Origin: Heliocidaris erythrogramma
Lineage: Eukaryota; Echinodermata; Echinoidea; Camarodonta; Echinometridae
DNA: 64,000 nt
Assembly (NCBI GenBank): GCA_025617745.1
Contig: CM046866.1
Coordinates: forward strand, 14,453,725 to 14,517,724
Direction: 5' to 3'
The position numbers were made by a program, and so were the translations under genes. The notes beneath the pieces are model-generated. The model worked only from the letters and a program-made list of their open reading frames with translations. It was not told the origin of the DNA and did not search any database. Shown here in pieces: positions 1-15,100 of this stretch (position 1 is the first letter of the stretch; each line of letters opens with the position of its first letter).

Positions 1-159
1 GAGTGCACCATGATTCAGAGTCAAGAGTTTCCCTTCACCCCTGTACGTCGAGTAAGATATGTCCAGCTCTTGGATGGAAGGGAACCTCCCTATGATGGAC
101 GCTAAACTTCCTATTCCAGCAGCCGACCGAGGTTCAAGGTTAATCTTCAGTTGCCTTAT
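1..159 (-). CDS. NLR exon 10: LRR cassette, runs off the left edge
   Basis: Acceptor GAATCCTAG then IRQLKINLEPR, 17 residues before SLASIIGRF, then IQELDIS. It stays open through base 1 (53 codons), so the exon or gene continues outside the window. Phase 0 entry matches exon 8 (and exon 9, if used). Confidence 0.7.
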   Translation of the reverse strand, partial: MRQLKINLEPRSAAGIGSLASIIGRFPSIQELDISYSTYRGEGKLLTLNHGAL

Positions 160-3100
160 CTAGGATTCAATATCATATATGTATTTTACATCATTTCAAA
201 ATCAGGGTGAGGGTCCAAGGGTCAACATTTTAATCATAACGAAAGGGAAACCTGTCAAGGTTGAAATAACGACATCTTAGTTTATTATACTCATCAACTT
301 AGAATAAGATCACAAAGATATTACTGTACGATATATCGCGAGCTCTAAACACCTTGCCTGCTCCCAAGTGCAGTGATATCCCTGTAAATTAGCTAACCCC
401 GCCTTATATTCTTGGCTATCCAGGGATTAATATGCCTATTCCAGACTAAAATTACAATTTCATGGATATATCGTGCTGCAATATCATGACGGTGGACGAG
501 TAGCAGTACACTGTATTCAAAACGGTCAATGACAATCAAAGAATCACAATCTAAAAGACTTTCAATAAATCCCTCCTGCCATGCCTGCAGGTCATCTGAC
601 ATGTCTGAATAGCCTACCGCATCGCCTATCGAAACGTACGTTCCTTGTAACCTCTTTGCACATATACATACAATTTCTTGGGCCAAACTGATATCTTTTT
701 AAAAACTATCCCAGTCAGAGTTGATTTCTTGGAAGTTTGTGCAATCGTTTATTTATTTAACAATACTCTTGACAGTGTGTCCTGATGTAGCCTCCTCATT
801 ATAGCATGCACGTCATCTCCATCAGCGTCTACAAATAGTTTGGTGATGTTGACGCAACGGCCAATGCTGTTTTTCAGGTTTTCTATGGCTGGGGCAGTCA
901 TGCGAGGAACCCGTATGTGTAGATTGGTGACCTATTATAACCATATATATTAATACAAAATGTACTCATTCCGGATACAAACATGACATATGTGGTACAC
1001 AAATGAACACAAACTAGTTACAGATCGACAATTATTGGATTCAAAGGCTCTGCTTGATTGGGAGTGGTACAAAGTTAATTTGTTTTTCGCTTGTTTTCCA
1101 TGAGATTTAACATCAGTCTGTATTTCTCAGCTAGTTTTTCAGGCAAGGATGATTGTGTTACATTAAAATCACGGTATTTATGTCGTTTTCGAATTGTTAC
1201 TCAATAAAATTATAAGAAACATAAAAGACTTCAACCCCATACCCTGTCCATTGTCCTCTGGTGAAATCCCGTCACGATAGATTGGAAGGTCTCCACTAGG
1301 CATGCAATAGGAGTCATATTTAGGATACCACTGTGTAGTGACAGTAGAGTAGACCTATTTGGCTCTTCGTCCAGTTCCTCGATGTGAACTTCTACATCTG
1401 TTGTGTTAGCGCAAGTCCTAATGAACGATGCGATCTTCTTGGCGATGTCCAACGGCAATGTGAGTATGTGTATCCGTATATCATTAATCTATAACATGTA
1501 AAGTCAAGTTTCTAAATTGACTTTTATGCACAAGAAGCAAGTTTATGGGGTATAAATGCAATCAAATTGACAAAGTTGAAAGACACCGTCTAGTTTCAAG
1601 TATTTTACACCAAAGTTCAAGACATTTTTGGACGCGGAAACACTAGGAAACCATATTCAACTTTCTTTCATTTTGATTTCATTTTCGCTAAGAGACTATA
1701 CTCTACCTTCGAGAATCTAATCTAATTTTCAAATATAAGCTGGTTGTGCCAAAAAGTAGCACAATGAAACTTTGTAAAAATTGTTAAAAATGCAAAAATT
1801 AACGAAAGTGTCGAATAGTATAAATTAGCTTTTCCAAAGGGCTACACGTCACGGAACGACATCCCTTGAGACCGACAATGTCGGTTTCGGGACAGTACTG
1901 GTGGAATTTGCCATTGAGCAGTCCAATCAATTGCCACTAACATGTGTTAGGTAAGACCCCTGGGTTCATTTATACCGGTGAAAAACGTAACAAGACAATA
2001 ATAGTAACATAGTCATAATGTCATATTAAAGTCAATTGCATTTTGCATACTGAGATGAGGCTCAAGCGACTTAGAATTTGAAGCAGAATTTTTATCTTTC
2101 TGTTTGAATATAAACATTAAGTATTTTAGTTGGATAAATAGAATATTACTGCAATTATATTTAAACATACCATTGCACGCATGTTCTCATGTAATTCACT
2201 TAGCGTATCCAAAAGCTGGAATGAAGGATTCGTCAATACCAACTGCCCGGTACCATCTCCATACATTTTTGCACTAGATTCATGATCAGATCCGCCTGCG
2301 ATGATAATCTCAAACTCATCAAGACTTTCGCAGGAGCCTATCACCGATTTCAAGTTGTTCTGAGTGTCTTCAGCTAACGTATGGACTGAGGTTCGCAGAG
2401 TCCTCAACTGAATAGGGATTTGACAATAGTAACCTATGTCATAAACAGATATTTAAACTACCCCCCCCCCCCCCCAAAAAAAAAAAAAAAAAAAAAACAC
2501 CCACACCAAACAAAGAAAAGAAAACAAAACAAACAAACAAACAAAATGAATGAAAAAGGAGCTTGGTCAGATCATTTGATGTGCACCACATGGATTTATT
2601 GCTAATAAATTATGGGAAAGATAACATTAATTAAATGGAGACTCATTTTAAGGCTACAGACCACTTAGGGTCAGATCACATGAATGTCAGGAAGGGGTAC
2701 GGGCGAAGTTCTTGCAGTTGTCTGAGGGGTTAGTTATTCAGATGGCAGCCTAGGTGAAAGGTGTCTTAAGTTTAAATACCACTACCATCATCACAGACCG
2801 GATATCATCAGCGAAGTGACCTCCGATAGACTTACCCGACCTTTTATCTAAAGCCCACAGTATTCCATTTTCGTAGATTTCAGGACAGCCAGTCGTACAC
2901 ATTTCATATTGAATAAATCGGGAATACTTGTTTTTCCGGAATTATGAACCCCATTTCATTTTCGGAATCACGAGCCTTCTTTACATTTTTGGAATTATGA
3001 ACCCTTTTTCGTTTTCGAAATTACAAAACTTCGGAATAATGAACCTTCCGAAAAACGACATGTTACCAATGAACCAACCATGGATTTGGCTTGTCTCGAT

Positions 3101-6100
3101 CTAGCCAACTTACATTGTTATTAGATTGATTGAGGAGAAAGCACTTCTTATTTAAGATTAAAGGACGGTTTTATATTTTCCTATTTGGTCTAATACCTGT
3201 TTCATGAGATCTGGATGCAATCCTTCCATTAAGGCGCGGACGTTATCCCCTTCGTCAGTATTAATGTTTAATTCATTGACATTAGAGCAGTGTGTAGTGA
3301 CCGGTAATAACAGGTTAGTTTCTTCCCAACAGGAGTTGATGCCAGAAATGTCCAGACGCCATATCTGTATCGTAAATTATGTATTAATTCATTTACTATT
3401 TACACGTTTGTATATATCGATTGTCCCTTAGTCCCTTGTCATTGACTATGGGGATCATCTTAAATTTTCCACCATGAAATGTGTATTAAATAATTACCCC
3501 GTTGTAACGTCTTCAAATCTGCTCAATGAAAGTGAATGTGTATTTAAAAGTGAACCAGACCATTTGATTGCATTGATTTTATAACTCATTTACCAGTTTA
3601 CCCTATAGCTTGAGGAAGAAAGTCGGGCGACGTCGGATTCATCGGTAAATCAGCTTTTCGTTCGTTAAACGAATTTCATACTGAAATGTACAGTTACTTT
3701 TTTTGATTGTTTCAATGGAGAATCCCCTGCTTTTCTTTTCTCTAAAGTACCTCGATCTAAAAAATGTCGAAATAAATCATTACACTGACAAACATTATCA
3801 AGTGAGAAATTATCGCAAACCTTTTGGAAAGCGGCTGCTTGCAGACCTGCAAACACACAGAGGACCTCCTTTGACACAGATTTCATCCTCAAAAACCCAT
3901 CCTTCATGATAATGGAAGAGGTATTGTCCTCCACAGTTAGTTCGTTAAGATTGGGGAGATCTCCGATGCTCAATGCCAGTTTGGATGCGACACCATTTCC
4001 CAGCTTTGAAGCTGAAATGTGCAGTCGATTAATCTGCATGTGATTTAGAGAAACTTGTAGACAGTGAATCTTTATTACTATTTCAGAAAAACGATCCGCT
4101 TTGATAAAACCATTTTATGTAGCCAACTGAAATTGAAAAATTGTACAGGTTGATTATAAACATGATAAATAGTTACCCTCATATCACTTTATTTGACCTG
4201 TGGGTTAACGTTTAATGAGTATGACGAAAACATAAAAACCCCTCGCACGGAACCCGACTCCGACTTCGGTTCCGCGCGGGCCTTATATTGTGCGAGCGCG
4301 TAAGCGTGCGTCGATTGGTCTTTAAATTTGCAATATCTCTTTATATATTAACATTTGAAGCTCATACTTTGAATATCATATGACGACATGGAACCCCTAA
4401 CATACAGAGCAAAATATTTTTGGGTGATTGGTACCCTTTAAATTAATTGTCACAAGGAAACCTTCCAAAATGCTTAATTATCACACTCCAAGGGAAACAA
4501 ACCTGCTGCTTTGATGCGACTGGAAGTTTCTTGAGACCAACAGCCGTGTGGACTGTAGGGGCGTGCAAAATCATAGCACCGTCGCCAATGCATCTCCGAA
4601 CTAGGTCCAAGGAAGCACCAGAGAGGTCAGTCGACTCTGATGAACAGTCAAGAAGAATCCGGTACTTCTCTTTGTCAGACACGCTCGATGCTCCTGAGAT
4701 TGTCTTCAACACCTTAACACAAACACTGTCCTTCGCTCCAGCGGCAAATCGAAGAAGATTTTCATAATCCGCAAGACGTTTCTGGACTTTCTTAAATGGA
4801 TTATCTGAAGCGAGGTAGATAACTTTGGCCCATCTCTCTTTATATGTAGTCGCCAGATACATCCCAGCCGCGTGCTCCTGTGCAAGTTTGTGGTAGAACT
4901 CAACAGTTGTCATTTTTGTTGGACCTTCCGTTGTCACGTGTTTCAGAGTCGTCGTTGTACTGGAAATGATTCCAAGTTCTATTCCTACCTCATAAGATTC
5001 AGGTACGTCTCTGAAGTCATCCGGAGTAAACACGAGCTTATTCTTGTCTGTCAGTAGTCCAGAGAGGGCAACTTTGCCAAGTCCAACGATTGTCCTATGA
5101 AACACATCGTCACTTAGCTCCCTACCCTTCTTCAGTAAATGATGTCGGAAAAATGTGTTCACGTTGTCGAAGAGGGCGGTTTGGGTTGTGATTCCATCGA
5201 GTAGATTCTCACTCCACAGGTGGCACACCATCATCGTGAAGAAGGGTATCGACGTAAGTTCCTTTATTACCTCATTCCTCTCTAGGTACGATTTAAGGCT
5301 GTTACTTTTTTCTTCGTTGTCGGAGAAGAACTTGTGGATGTACATTGACACATTCTCAGGTGTGAAGCCCTCAATCTCCATCTTAGCGTACACCAACGGG
5401 AGATCACCTTGATTGAAGTCCTCCTCAAGATGTGGACGAGCCGTTGCTAATATTCTGCAGTTTCTCAGTGACTTGTATTGCAGTGCTCTGACGAGACTAT
5501 TACTCGGCTTCCCTTTCTCTTCTTTGATTGTTCCGGCATATTCATCTACGCCATCCATGATGATGTGGCATATCTCTTGGTTGTTCTCGATGAAATCTTC
5601 AAGTGAGTCGGGAGTAAGGCCGTCAACATCATCCAGAAGCTGCGATATGATCGCCTCTCCAAGAGACATCACTTTCGCAACATTTCGCAGCTTGATGACA
5701 AACAGTAGTGGTAGATCTTTAAGAGGTGATCCTTTCATGCTTATTACCCAGTCATATGCCAACTTTGCCACTGCAGTTGTTTTGCCCTTACCAGCTGGCG
5801 CCAGGAGGATGATTCGATCAGGTTGCATGTCATCAATCGTAGTTGAGAAGATTTCATCTACTGATCCTTTTAGAACGACCCTTTTGAGTTCGTTTCCTTC
5901 TCTGTCTCTTTTCACCATTGTAACGATCGTGTAGATACTCTGGATGTCTTTATTGTGTTCCTTGTCCCAGGGCCTCAACTGGATCCTGCATGTTGCTTTT
6001 TTGTATCGATCGATGAGCTTTTTGCGGCAACCATGTACAGTCAAGTTGTTACAAATGGACAAAGAGTAAATATCTAAAGGGGAAAAAGAAACAACACGTG

Positions 6101-9100
6101 ATCCAAATTGTACATTTATACATCATCATAGATTTCGTCCATATCCTTTTCACCAACCAGTGGCGGAATTAAAATATTTGTCGGAATCGATAAGATGCTT
6201 TAATAGCAAGCTCAAGTAAAGAAAAGTCCCAGGTCTTGCTGGGATCATCCCTCGAGTTAGTCGAGTACTTTACATTGCTTAAAGGGCAATCGAACCTTAT
6301 TAATACTTTGATTTGTGCGAAAGCAGAAAAACCAGAGAAGTAGATTGGTGAAAGTTTTAACAAAATCGGACAAACAATAAGAAAGTTGTGATTTGTTTAA
6401 AAGTTGTAATCACTATCCCAATGGGAATTTTAAATTGGCCGAATCGGTCACTGTGAAGTAGCGGTGGTCAATTTTTCCCATTCGCTCCAAGACAAAAAAA
6501 TGACTAAATGTCATTTGTCAAATGTATGACTTTGTAGGATCTTTTTCTATTTGAAGGACCTATAACAATGTGCTATTTAAAACACATTTTGAGTACTGCC
6601 CCGAGGGAAAAGACCCTCAGGAGAAAACCGGAATCTGATGATATTTTGGTGAAATTGGAAAATCACTTTTAGTTTAGACCGTGCAACATTGATAATAGGA
6701 AACGATTCAGGTAAGTTTGACCATTTATTCTTTCACATGTGCTGTATACGTCCTACATAGCAACTTGATATTTTCAGCCCTCACATGTTGAAAAAATCGT
6801 TCTTAGTTAACGATGTTAATAAACACAACACGGGTGATCAGTGAATGCTTTCTCCGTTTCGGCATATAACAAAATATATGTTCGTCAGATTATAACAGCA
6901 TGTAAAACTGTATCTTTCAATTTGAAACATTGTTTCGAATTAGTTAGAGTCCATCTTACCTTCCTTGCATTCTTACCTTCAGGCACTGGTGTGATATCCG
7001 GAAGAATCTCTGACAATCGGGCCATTCCGGAATTTATGAGAGATTTCTTGAGGATAGCTGGTTGATCTCTTGGAATCGTCTTGTCCCTCCAATCGTAAAG
7101 CATATCACGAGTTCCCTTGCTTGTCACTCTGCCCTCCATACGATTTGTTGCGATGTACCTTTCAATCGAGGGTTCTTTAAAGCCGAGGTGTCGCGCCAAA
7201 GATTCCGCATGCTCTTCTGTCCGAATGTTGTCAGCCAATTGGACTATGAATTCTTCGCTAACTCCAGCCTCTGTTATCACAGGTTCAGCGAATTCTTGAA
7301 GTGGAGTGAAAACGGTTAATAACATATTATCTGATATGAAATGCTGCTGACGTTTATGTGTGAGTGTGCGTAATCGGGTTTTTACAGACGTGTATCAATC
7401 AGATATGATTATTTACGTCTGGGACCGACCTTTAACGTCACCATCCGAAAGACGTGACTCAGTCTCGAACCTGGGTCCGCTGAATCAGTTTATAACTTCC
7501 ACTGGTAGCTGGATTACAGACGCACGCCACAACGCCCAGTTAGTGAAAACTAAATGCCTCCTTATAAAGCTTAGGCCTATAGGCATCTTTTTTTTAATTT
7601 TAACAAATCGGTTGGTTTTATTTAACAAGTAACTGAACTGCTGGTACATTGTAAGAAATGAAAATTAGGGAATAATGGTGCATAGTTCTGTTAACGTTCC
7701 CCATTTCTGGCCTTCTTTTTTTATTTTTTTGCAAAGGTTAAACAAACGTCTTATATTATATTTATATACATAATATTGATACATACACATATGCCCACCC
7801 ACAGCCACACATAAATGGGGAGAGGGAGAAATAAACTCTGGATCGAAGACGCCACATGCACATGGAATGTGCAAACAGCTTTGCAGCAAGCACCCTATCT
7901 TAAGCCCGCCTCACACTGTGCGATTTCCTGCGATATCGCCTCGCATCGCAGGAAATCGCACGATATCGTGCAGTGTGAGAGGTCTTGCGACGCAACAACT
8001 TGCGATTTTCCCAATATCGCAAGCAATCGCCTCGCATCGCAGGGTTTTGAACGCGATGCGATGCGATGCGATGCGATTTCCATCTAGTGGACAGAGGAAC
8101 AACGGATAAAGGGCAGGAGGTTCTCCTTCAAATGTGGCAGGATAGCCGGATAGGCCATCATTATTTAACATCAGCCTGCCGGCCTATCACAATCGCGTGA
8201 CAAAAGACAGAATGAAGACGGAAACATGTTACGAGATTGGATATAACCGTAAGTAATTTGATGAAATTGTGCACTATGCATTTTTTATCGCACAAATTTT
8301 TTGCATATGTAGTCCCGTACATAGGATTTAATTGGAGTGTGATTTCATCGTTTTGCGCAGTGCAGGAATGCAATGGGTCGAACTCGAAGATCTGACTTGA
8401 GTATGGCTGTCACTTTGGATGGGAATTTTACCCTGAAAATTTAACTTTATCGTTTTGGCGAACCTCATTTGGTCTGGGATTCTCATTGCCAAATCATACC
8501 AGAACTTGAAGTCTGATGCACACATTTGTACATTATAAATTATCTAGGCCTAAGATCATGAAGATTAACTAGGCCTAGGCATGGCCTAGGCTTAAGTAAT
8601 TGTGGGACGCTTTGACTTACTACTTAGGCCTACTCTACTTTGTAACTCTAATTAAATCTAATTGAAATCTAAAAAGGAATCTAATTAACCTAAAACTATA
8701 ATAGTAAAGTAAAACAAATTAAAGTAAAACAAAAACAAAAAGTTACAAGGCACTAGATTTAAATTACTTACAGATAAATAAATGTAAAAACCCCATGCAT
8801 ATTTCTGACTTCTAACAGTCTAAGACTAAGTCTAACTTTTTTAGGGACTACTATTTGAAGGTCCTTATTCCCCCGAAATTCGGAGTCCTTATTCCCCGAA
8901 ATTCGGAGTCCTTTCATCTCAATTCTAACCCATAAAGTACACTCAACAGCGGCAGAAGCAGTGACAAGAGTAACCCTACACATCCCTGTCGCACCGTCTG
9001 GTCGGGCTATGACATGAGTTGTACTAGGCCTACTAGTAGTCTAGGTCTAGTCTACGTTGTGGGCACAAGAATAAATAATATGTAAGTTGTTCATAGTTGC

Positions 9101-12100
9101 CTCGTCTAACTCTAAGTTAGAAGAGAGAGAGTTACAGCTGGCAGCTGGCCGAAGAAGTACGGTATGTACGGTTATTAAAATTAGTTGGCCCTTAGGGCGC
9201 TGGACCGACGCTTGCCTCGTTTCGGTACCTCAACTTCCCTGAGATATGGGCTCGGCAGCCATGTCCATCAGTGCTTTATACATGCGTCGTAAACAGCATA
9301 CAAATTTTAGGTAGCTGCTTTTCTCGTATTTTTTTTCTCAATATATAGATGTATTAGATCTATAATATTTTTTAAAATTTCCCCTCTCTTCTACTGTAGG
9401 ATTCTTTGCCATGCTGGATAAATGGATTTTATTTATATTAATTAATAGGCCGATATATATTGTGCCTCTCAGTTTTTGCACTCTACTAAGTACTATTATC
9501 CACAGCTCACCCAATACTAAGCTGAGTTGAGATGACAGGCAAATTTATTTCAGGTTTTTGCTCAAATTTATGATTAAGGATCAAAGAATTCTTCATTATT
9601 CAATTTGTTAGGACTGAAAGTGAGGTTTTGGGTATCATTTACCTTGTTCGCATAACAACAAGTGTTTAAATACTTTTATAGCTGCAATGTATTTTACTTC
9701 CCATTATTCAAACATAATCTCTTTTTCAGTTAACCCATTGCCTTCTTGAATCAGGTGGGTCCTGTATCAAGTTTTGAGCAAACTTTAGGGAATAAGAGAA
9801 TTCAGCAGTCAACAGCTACATGTTAATACTTTGAAAGTTATTCTGAGATCTACTTTATATGATCATGATTATGTTGTACTATTTGTTTCAGAATATTCAT
9901 ATTGATAAGTTAAGAATGTATTTTAAAATGTCACTCATAAATCACAAGTAAGCTGGCTACTGATGTCAAGAATGTAAGAAAGTTTGTAACATGTTTCTGG
10001 CTTTTGTTCCCCCACTTATTTTTTTGCATAGCTCATTTTCTAATTGAAACTTATTTTACTATCTTTTCATAGGATTTTTCAAGCTGTCTCTTGGAAGCTG
10101 TTCTGCAAGCAGTATACCATCCATGAGAAACGCAGTGCTATCAACCCTCGATCTTTCCCACAATGCACGCACTGTAATGTCAAAGAAATTGCCTTGGAAA
10201 AGTTACTGGTAAGAATTGTTTTTGAAAACAGACTTTTAAAGAAAATTATAACTTGTCACGCAGGTTCCTTTTTTTAACTTTTACCTTGTCTTTTTTATTT
10301 TATTTTGATTGAATTTACTTGTTCAAAAAGATAGTCGTATAATTTGCAGAGAAATGACATGAACACAACAGATATCATAGGGACGACACTTTTCATTCAA
10401 ATAAAATGCTTAATTTTGATTTAATCTGTCAAAACATATTTTTATAAATGAATAGATTTTCATTTTAATTGCAAAAAATTATTTTGAATGATTTGCATTC
10501 AGGCTGAGCGAAGCAAAGAAATCTCTTAATCAGTTTTTATTCTTTGTCAAACATCTATCCAGTAAAGTGTATTCAAGTACAGTATAATGCTGATAATTTG
10601 TTTGCTGTTTGATTTAAGCCGGGAAATGTAATTAACTCTTAGTTACATTTCCCTGATTTAAGCCAGTGAGAATGAGTTTGATTGTAGAGTAATCAAGGGT
10701 GTTACTAAACTGATGGATTTAGTTAATGTACCCTTTGTTTCTTTTTATTATTAGCTCTTTATTACTTATCATTGTACCTCTCATGTTTTATTAATGAAGC
10801 TGTAAACATCAGATGAAATCTACCAGATGACCATCCTATAGAAGCTATAAATGCCTCACCCAATATCCACCTTGCCAGAGAGTTTCTATGAACTGTCATC
10901 CCTATGAACTGTCATCCCTCAGAATTTTAGATTTGAGTGACAATGAGATCACAGGTATGTTCTCTTATTTCTCACTCATATGTCTGAATAAATATGAAAT
11001 GTGAATACATGAATAATAAGGATTGAAAACCAGGAATGAATTCAGCATGTGCTGGACTTTGCTGGATTTCTGTCTTGTATCGAGCAAAACAAAATTCCCT
11101 ATTTATTCCCGGTAATTATGATTTTTGGAATCCAGCTGCCAGCCCTTCCCAGGTAAATTACATCCAGGGTTATAACATTATTTAGTCCAAAAGGGGGCTG
11201 CAGGAAAAAAAAATCCTCAAAAAGCCCTTTTATGTCTGGTGGGGGGGGGGGGGGGGGGGGGGGGAGGGGGGTTGGCCTCTTCAGTTTTCACTTCACCCCA
11301 TGAATCTGCCTGCATGTATGTTTGAGTAATACTGGCATCCATAATTTCATGATTCACAAATTAAAATCCATATTTGAATATTAATAAGAACAAATGAAAT
11401 GACAATACATTTGGTTTTTCTATCAATGAAAAATTAAATACTGTACATGAATTTCAAGCAAATGTGTTGATAAATAAGAACATCTATTTTGATCCCTCGA
11501 TTACCATGCAGATCTGGATGCAAGCAACTCTTTGGCATGTCTGTCATTGAAGAAATCAACTTGGAGCACAATCCCATACCTGGTGATACCTACTCAGAAC
11601 TGTTACAACATCAAACCGTTTATATCTGAGCCGTCTCCTTCAGATCATATGGATTGAAGGTGGTATTTTCTTCTACGTTCAATCCCCCCTCCCCCCCCCC
11701 CCCCCCAATCACCCCCACACTTGGAAATCATGTTGTCTGCAAACACAGACCCTAATTTGACACTTAATCAGAAAATCATTGTCTTGAGAGAAGCCTAATT
11801 CAGCTACCTTCTGGTCATGTCAGGAGCAGCTATAGTACATGACATATGGTAGTCTTACAGTGCAGACACTCTTTTACAACTGACCAGGGTTTCTGCATGC
11901 AAACTATCAGTATAGGGGCATTCACAAACAGGGCAATGTTGATTTTCGAAAATCGGTACTAGTTTTTGAGACATTATTCAAAGCTTTTTATGTATGTGGA
12001 CATGAAATCTCTGAAAATAGTGAGATTCTAGTTGTTATTCAAATTGTGATTACTAACTTTACAGTTAAATTACTTTGCAGGCACAAAACTTTGTCAATTA

Positions 12101-15100
12101 GCATAATTCAATATCCAGATTTGACCCCTCATAGTTCATAAGGCTTTCCTATACTAAAGGTTTTCTTGACACAGACAGTGACATAGCCAGCATATGGTGG
12201 AAGCCTATACCCCTTGGCTCAAACTATTTGGAGACGATTCCAATGTCCTGATCAACAGCCTCCAAACCAACTTTGACGGACCCTGGTTTAAAACTGAATC
12301 CTGTCTTTCAGATGGCATTTTTATTTCCCCCAAAGTAAATAATCATGTCTGAACAGTCTGATTAATATGTGTCTGTAAAAACCCACTTGTATACATTGGT
12401 GCAATCATAGCTAACAGAAGCAGTGGCAGATTTAGGGGGGGCACATCTGGTCCGTACCCCACCCTTTTTGGAAGAAAAATGTGCATTGTGCCTCCTTTTT
12501 AGAACGGAAACCTTTCTATTATATGATAATTGTATTGTTTGTTATACAGTATACTATATATTGATGATTCAAGCAAAATTTGCATTTGAAAAATGTAGTT
12601 ACTTGAAAATTGGGAGATGAAACGTTTTTATTTTCAACAAATCATGTGAACTACTGAGAATCCATGAAATAAATGTACAATCAGGAACAACATCTAATAG
12701 CACAACTCTCTGTCTCAGCTAGTTGTGATTCAAATGGAAAAAAACAACAACACCAAATCCATGCATGAGCAGGGGAAAAATGATTGTCTTTCAATTACAT
12801 GTATTTTTCTTTTGTTGGGGGGGGGGGGGTAAACTATGATTTCATTACATGTTACAGGTTTTTAATAATTACTGAATTTCTTTTCTGTTTGTATTGCTGA
12901 AAGAAGAAAAAAATATTCTAGTGTGCTTGCAATTCCTTTATACAATGACTGGAAGGCATTCTATGCAATGCATTTTGTTTAGCCTCTGCTATAAAAAGAA
13001 AGTGCGAATTGTAATTCTTTAGTTATCAGACAAGTATAATAATGATTAACAATTATTAACAATCTTGTGAAATGAAATTTAAATTTGGGTTTATTGGAAT
13101 CACTGTGACAAAATACAAAATTTGTATTTCATATTTAATAATAGGTTAACTATTATGTATGTATAAACTGTACTTCAAAAAAACATGTTTATAGACTTGA
13201 TAAATAATTGTCGATTTTTTTTTCTTCATTCATAACCAGAATATTTATATAAATAAGGATTCACAACTTCAACAAACAACTGAATATTTTTATACAACTT
13301 GTTAAATGTCATCAATTTCCAATTTGGTTTTTAGCAGAAAGAAAAAACAAAAAATCCACTCAGTATTATTCACCCACTTGTACCTTATTTGGGTTATTTA
13401 GAGTTTCGCTCTAATAGAAGACCTCAAAAAAGTGCTCTCCAAATGTCAACATAAGATATGATTGCTTATATCATGTTTGTGCAGAAATATAATTTGATAT
13501 TTTCGAATCATTGATAATGAAAAAGGTGAGAATGAAAAAAGTGAGAGAGGGGGAAAAGGATACAGAAACATATGAAGGAATTTTATTTAATACTGGATCT
13601 ACGATTATATATGGTGTGTTCTCATGAAAGTGAATATACATGTTATGTAAATTTTGATCAAGAAATTATATTATATTTGTATAGCTAATTTGTGTTAAGA
13701 TACTATTTAAGATCATGATGTGCATAAAACAAGTAAAAAATGGTTGACAATGACAAATGTATTGAAATGCTCCCCCAGATAGACAATTATGTTACTATAC
13801 ATGTAATTTGTATACTAATATTTGTTATAATATTGGTAATGTTTTTTGAGGTATTGATTTGCTATTAAGCAGATATTCCACTAAATGTAATGCACATGGT
13901 TTGTTTGTTAAAATGTATACATACACAGAGGTGGGGTTGTGTCTTCATTTCAGGAAAATGGACCTTGTGTGTTTACTGGAACTATGCTTGACTCACTGTA
14001 AGCACATTCTCTCTCTCTCTCTCTCCCTTTCCCTCTTTCTTTCTGTCTTTTCTTTTCTTTTATCAAAATCATTTCATTTGTATTTCCCATAAAATAGAGT
14101 AACTTTTCTTTAACATGCAGCTTTCATCTTTCTATTGTAAGGGATATTCAGCACGTCTCCAATAAAGATGCATGATACCTATGTCACGAACAGCTCGGTG
14201 TTTCACTCAGTCCTATGTGAATATTGTTTACTGAGAGGGGATGTGAGAGAGTTCCAGAGAGAGAGGGGGAGGGGGTGGAAATAATTATAGTTCTAATAGT
14301 CATTGAGAAATATTAAGAGAGCAATAGCGGGGACAGGAGAGAGAAAGTGATGTGGAGATTTGAGAAAAGATAAGAGAAGCAAAGAAAGAATGATATAGAT
14401 AGAGAACGGGGGAGGGGCAAAGATCAGGGCACATCCAAACTTTTAAAGGGGCGGGGCACACACAGAAAATACCTGACAATCAAACAGAAGAAAAATTAAA
14501 AAAAGATGAATGCTCGGAAACCATTACCCTATTAAACCCATACTTCTGATGAAATAACGCCCAGAGCAATTGTCACAGAAGCAAATGCCGGATCACCGCT
14601 TAATTAAAACAATGAACTGATTCTATTATTATATTCTATTATTGACCATAGACGATCCGCCCTTTTCTTACTGAGCGAATTTTGAAGGTTTGGCGAAAAT
14701 TTGTCGCCTCCCCCTCCACTGAGCAACTTTTCGAGAAGCTGGCGAGAACCAAAAAAATAGGGTCTACTTTTTGACAAACTTTCATTTGCGTGCCCCCTCT
14801 TTTTACTCAATCCTGGATCCGCCCCTGATTCATATAATCAATATTTCATTCTGCCAAGAAAAGACCAACAAATCGGTGAATCCAAAATAAACAGAGTTCA
14901 AGAGAAGTCAAATGGATGTCGGGGGAAAAAATAACTTGATTAACTAAATAACTATAACCCGAAGTTCATCTTTTCTTTTCCAATCCATCTAACTTTACGT
15001 AGCATAAAAATGTATCTCTCCCCTAAATGTTGGTTACCTCATTTATAATTATAAGTCTCTATACTAATTTCAATTACTACATAGGCTACACATTCGTTAC

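Noticed and set aside
5413..5934. 173-codon plus ORF
   Set aside because: Antisense shadow of the NACHT exon.
12421..14826. One hAT element between the CAGTGGCAG end and the CCGCCCCTG end
   Set aside because: The 8-base flanks do not match and there is no transposase; they are more likely two separate fragments.
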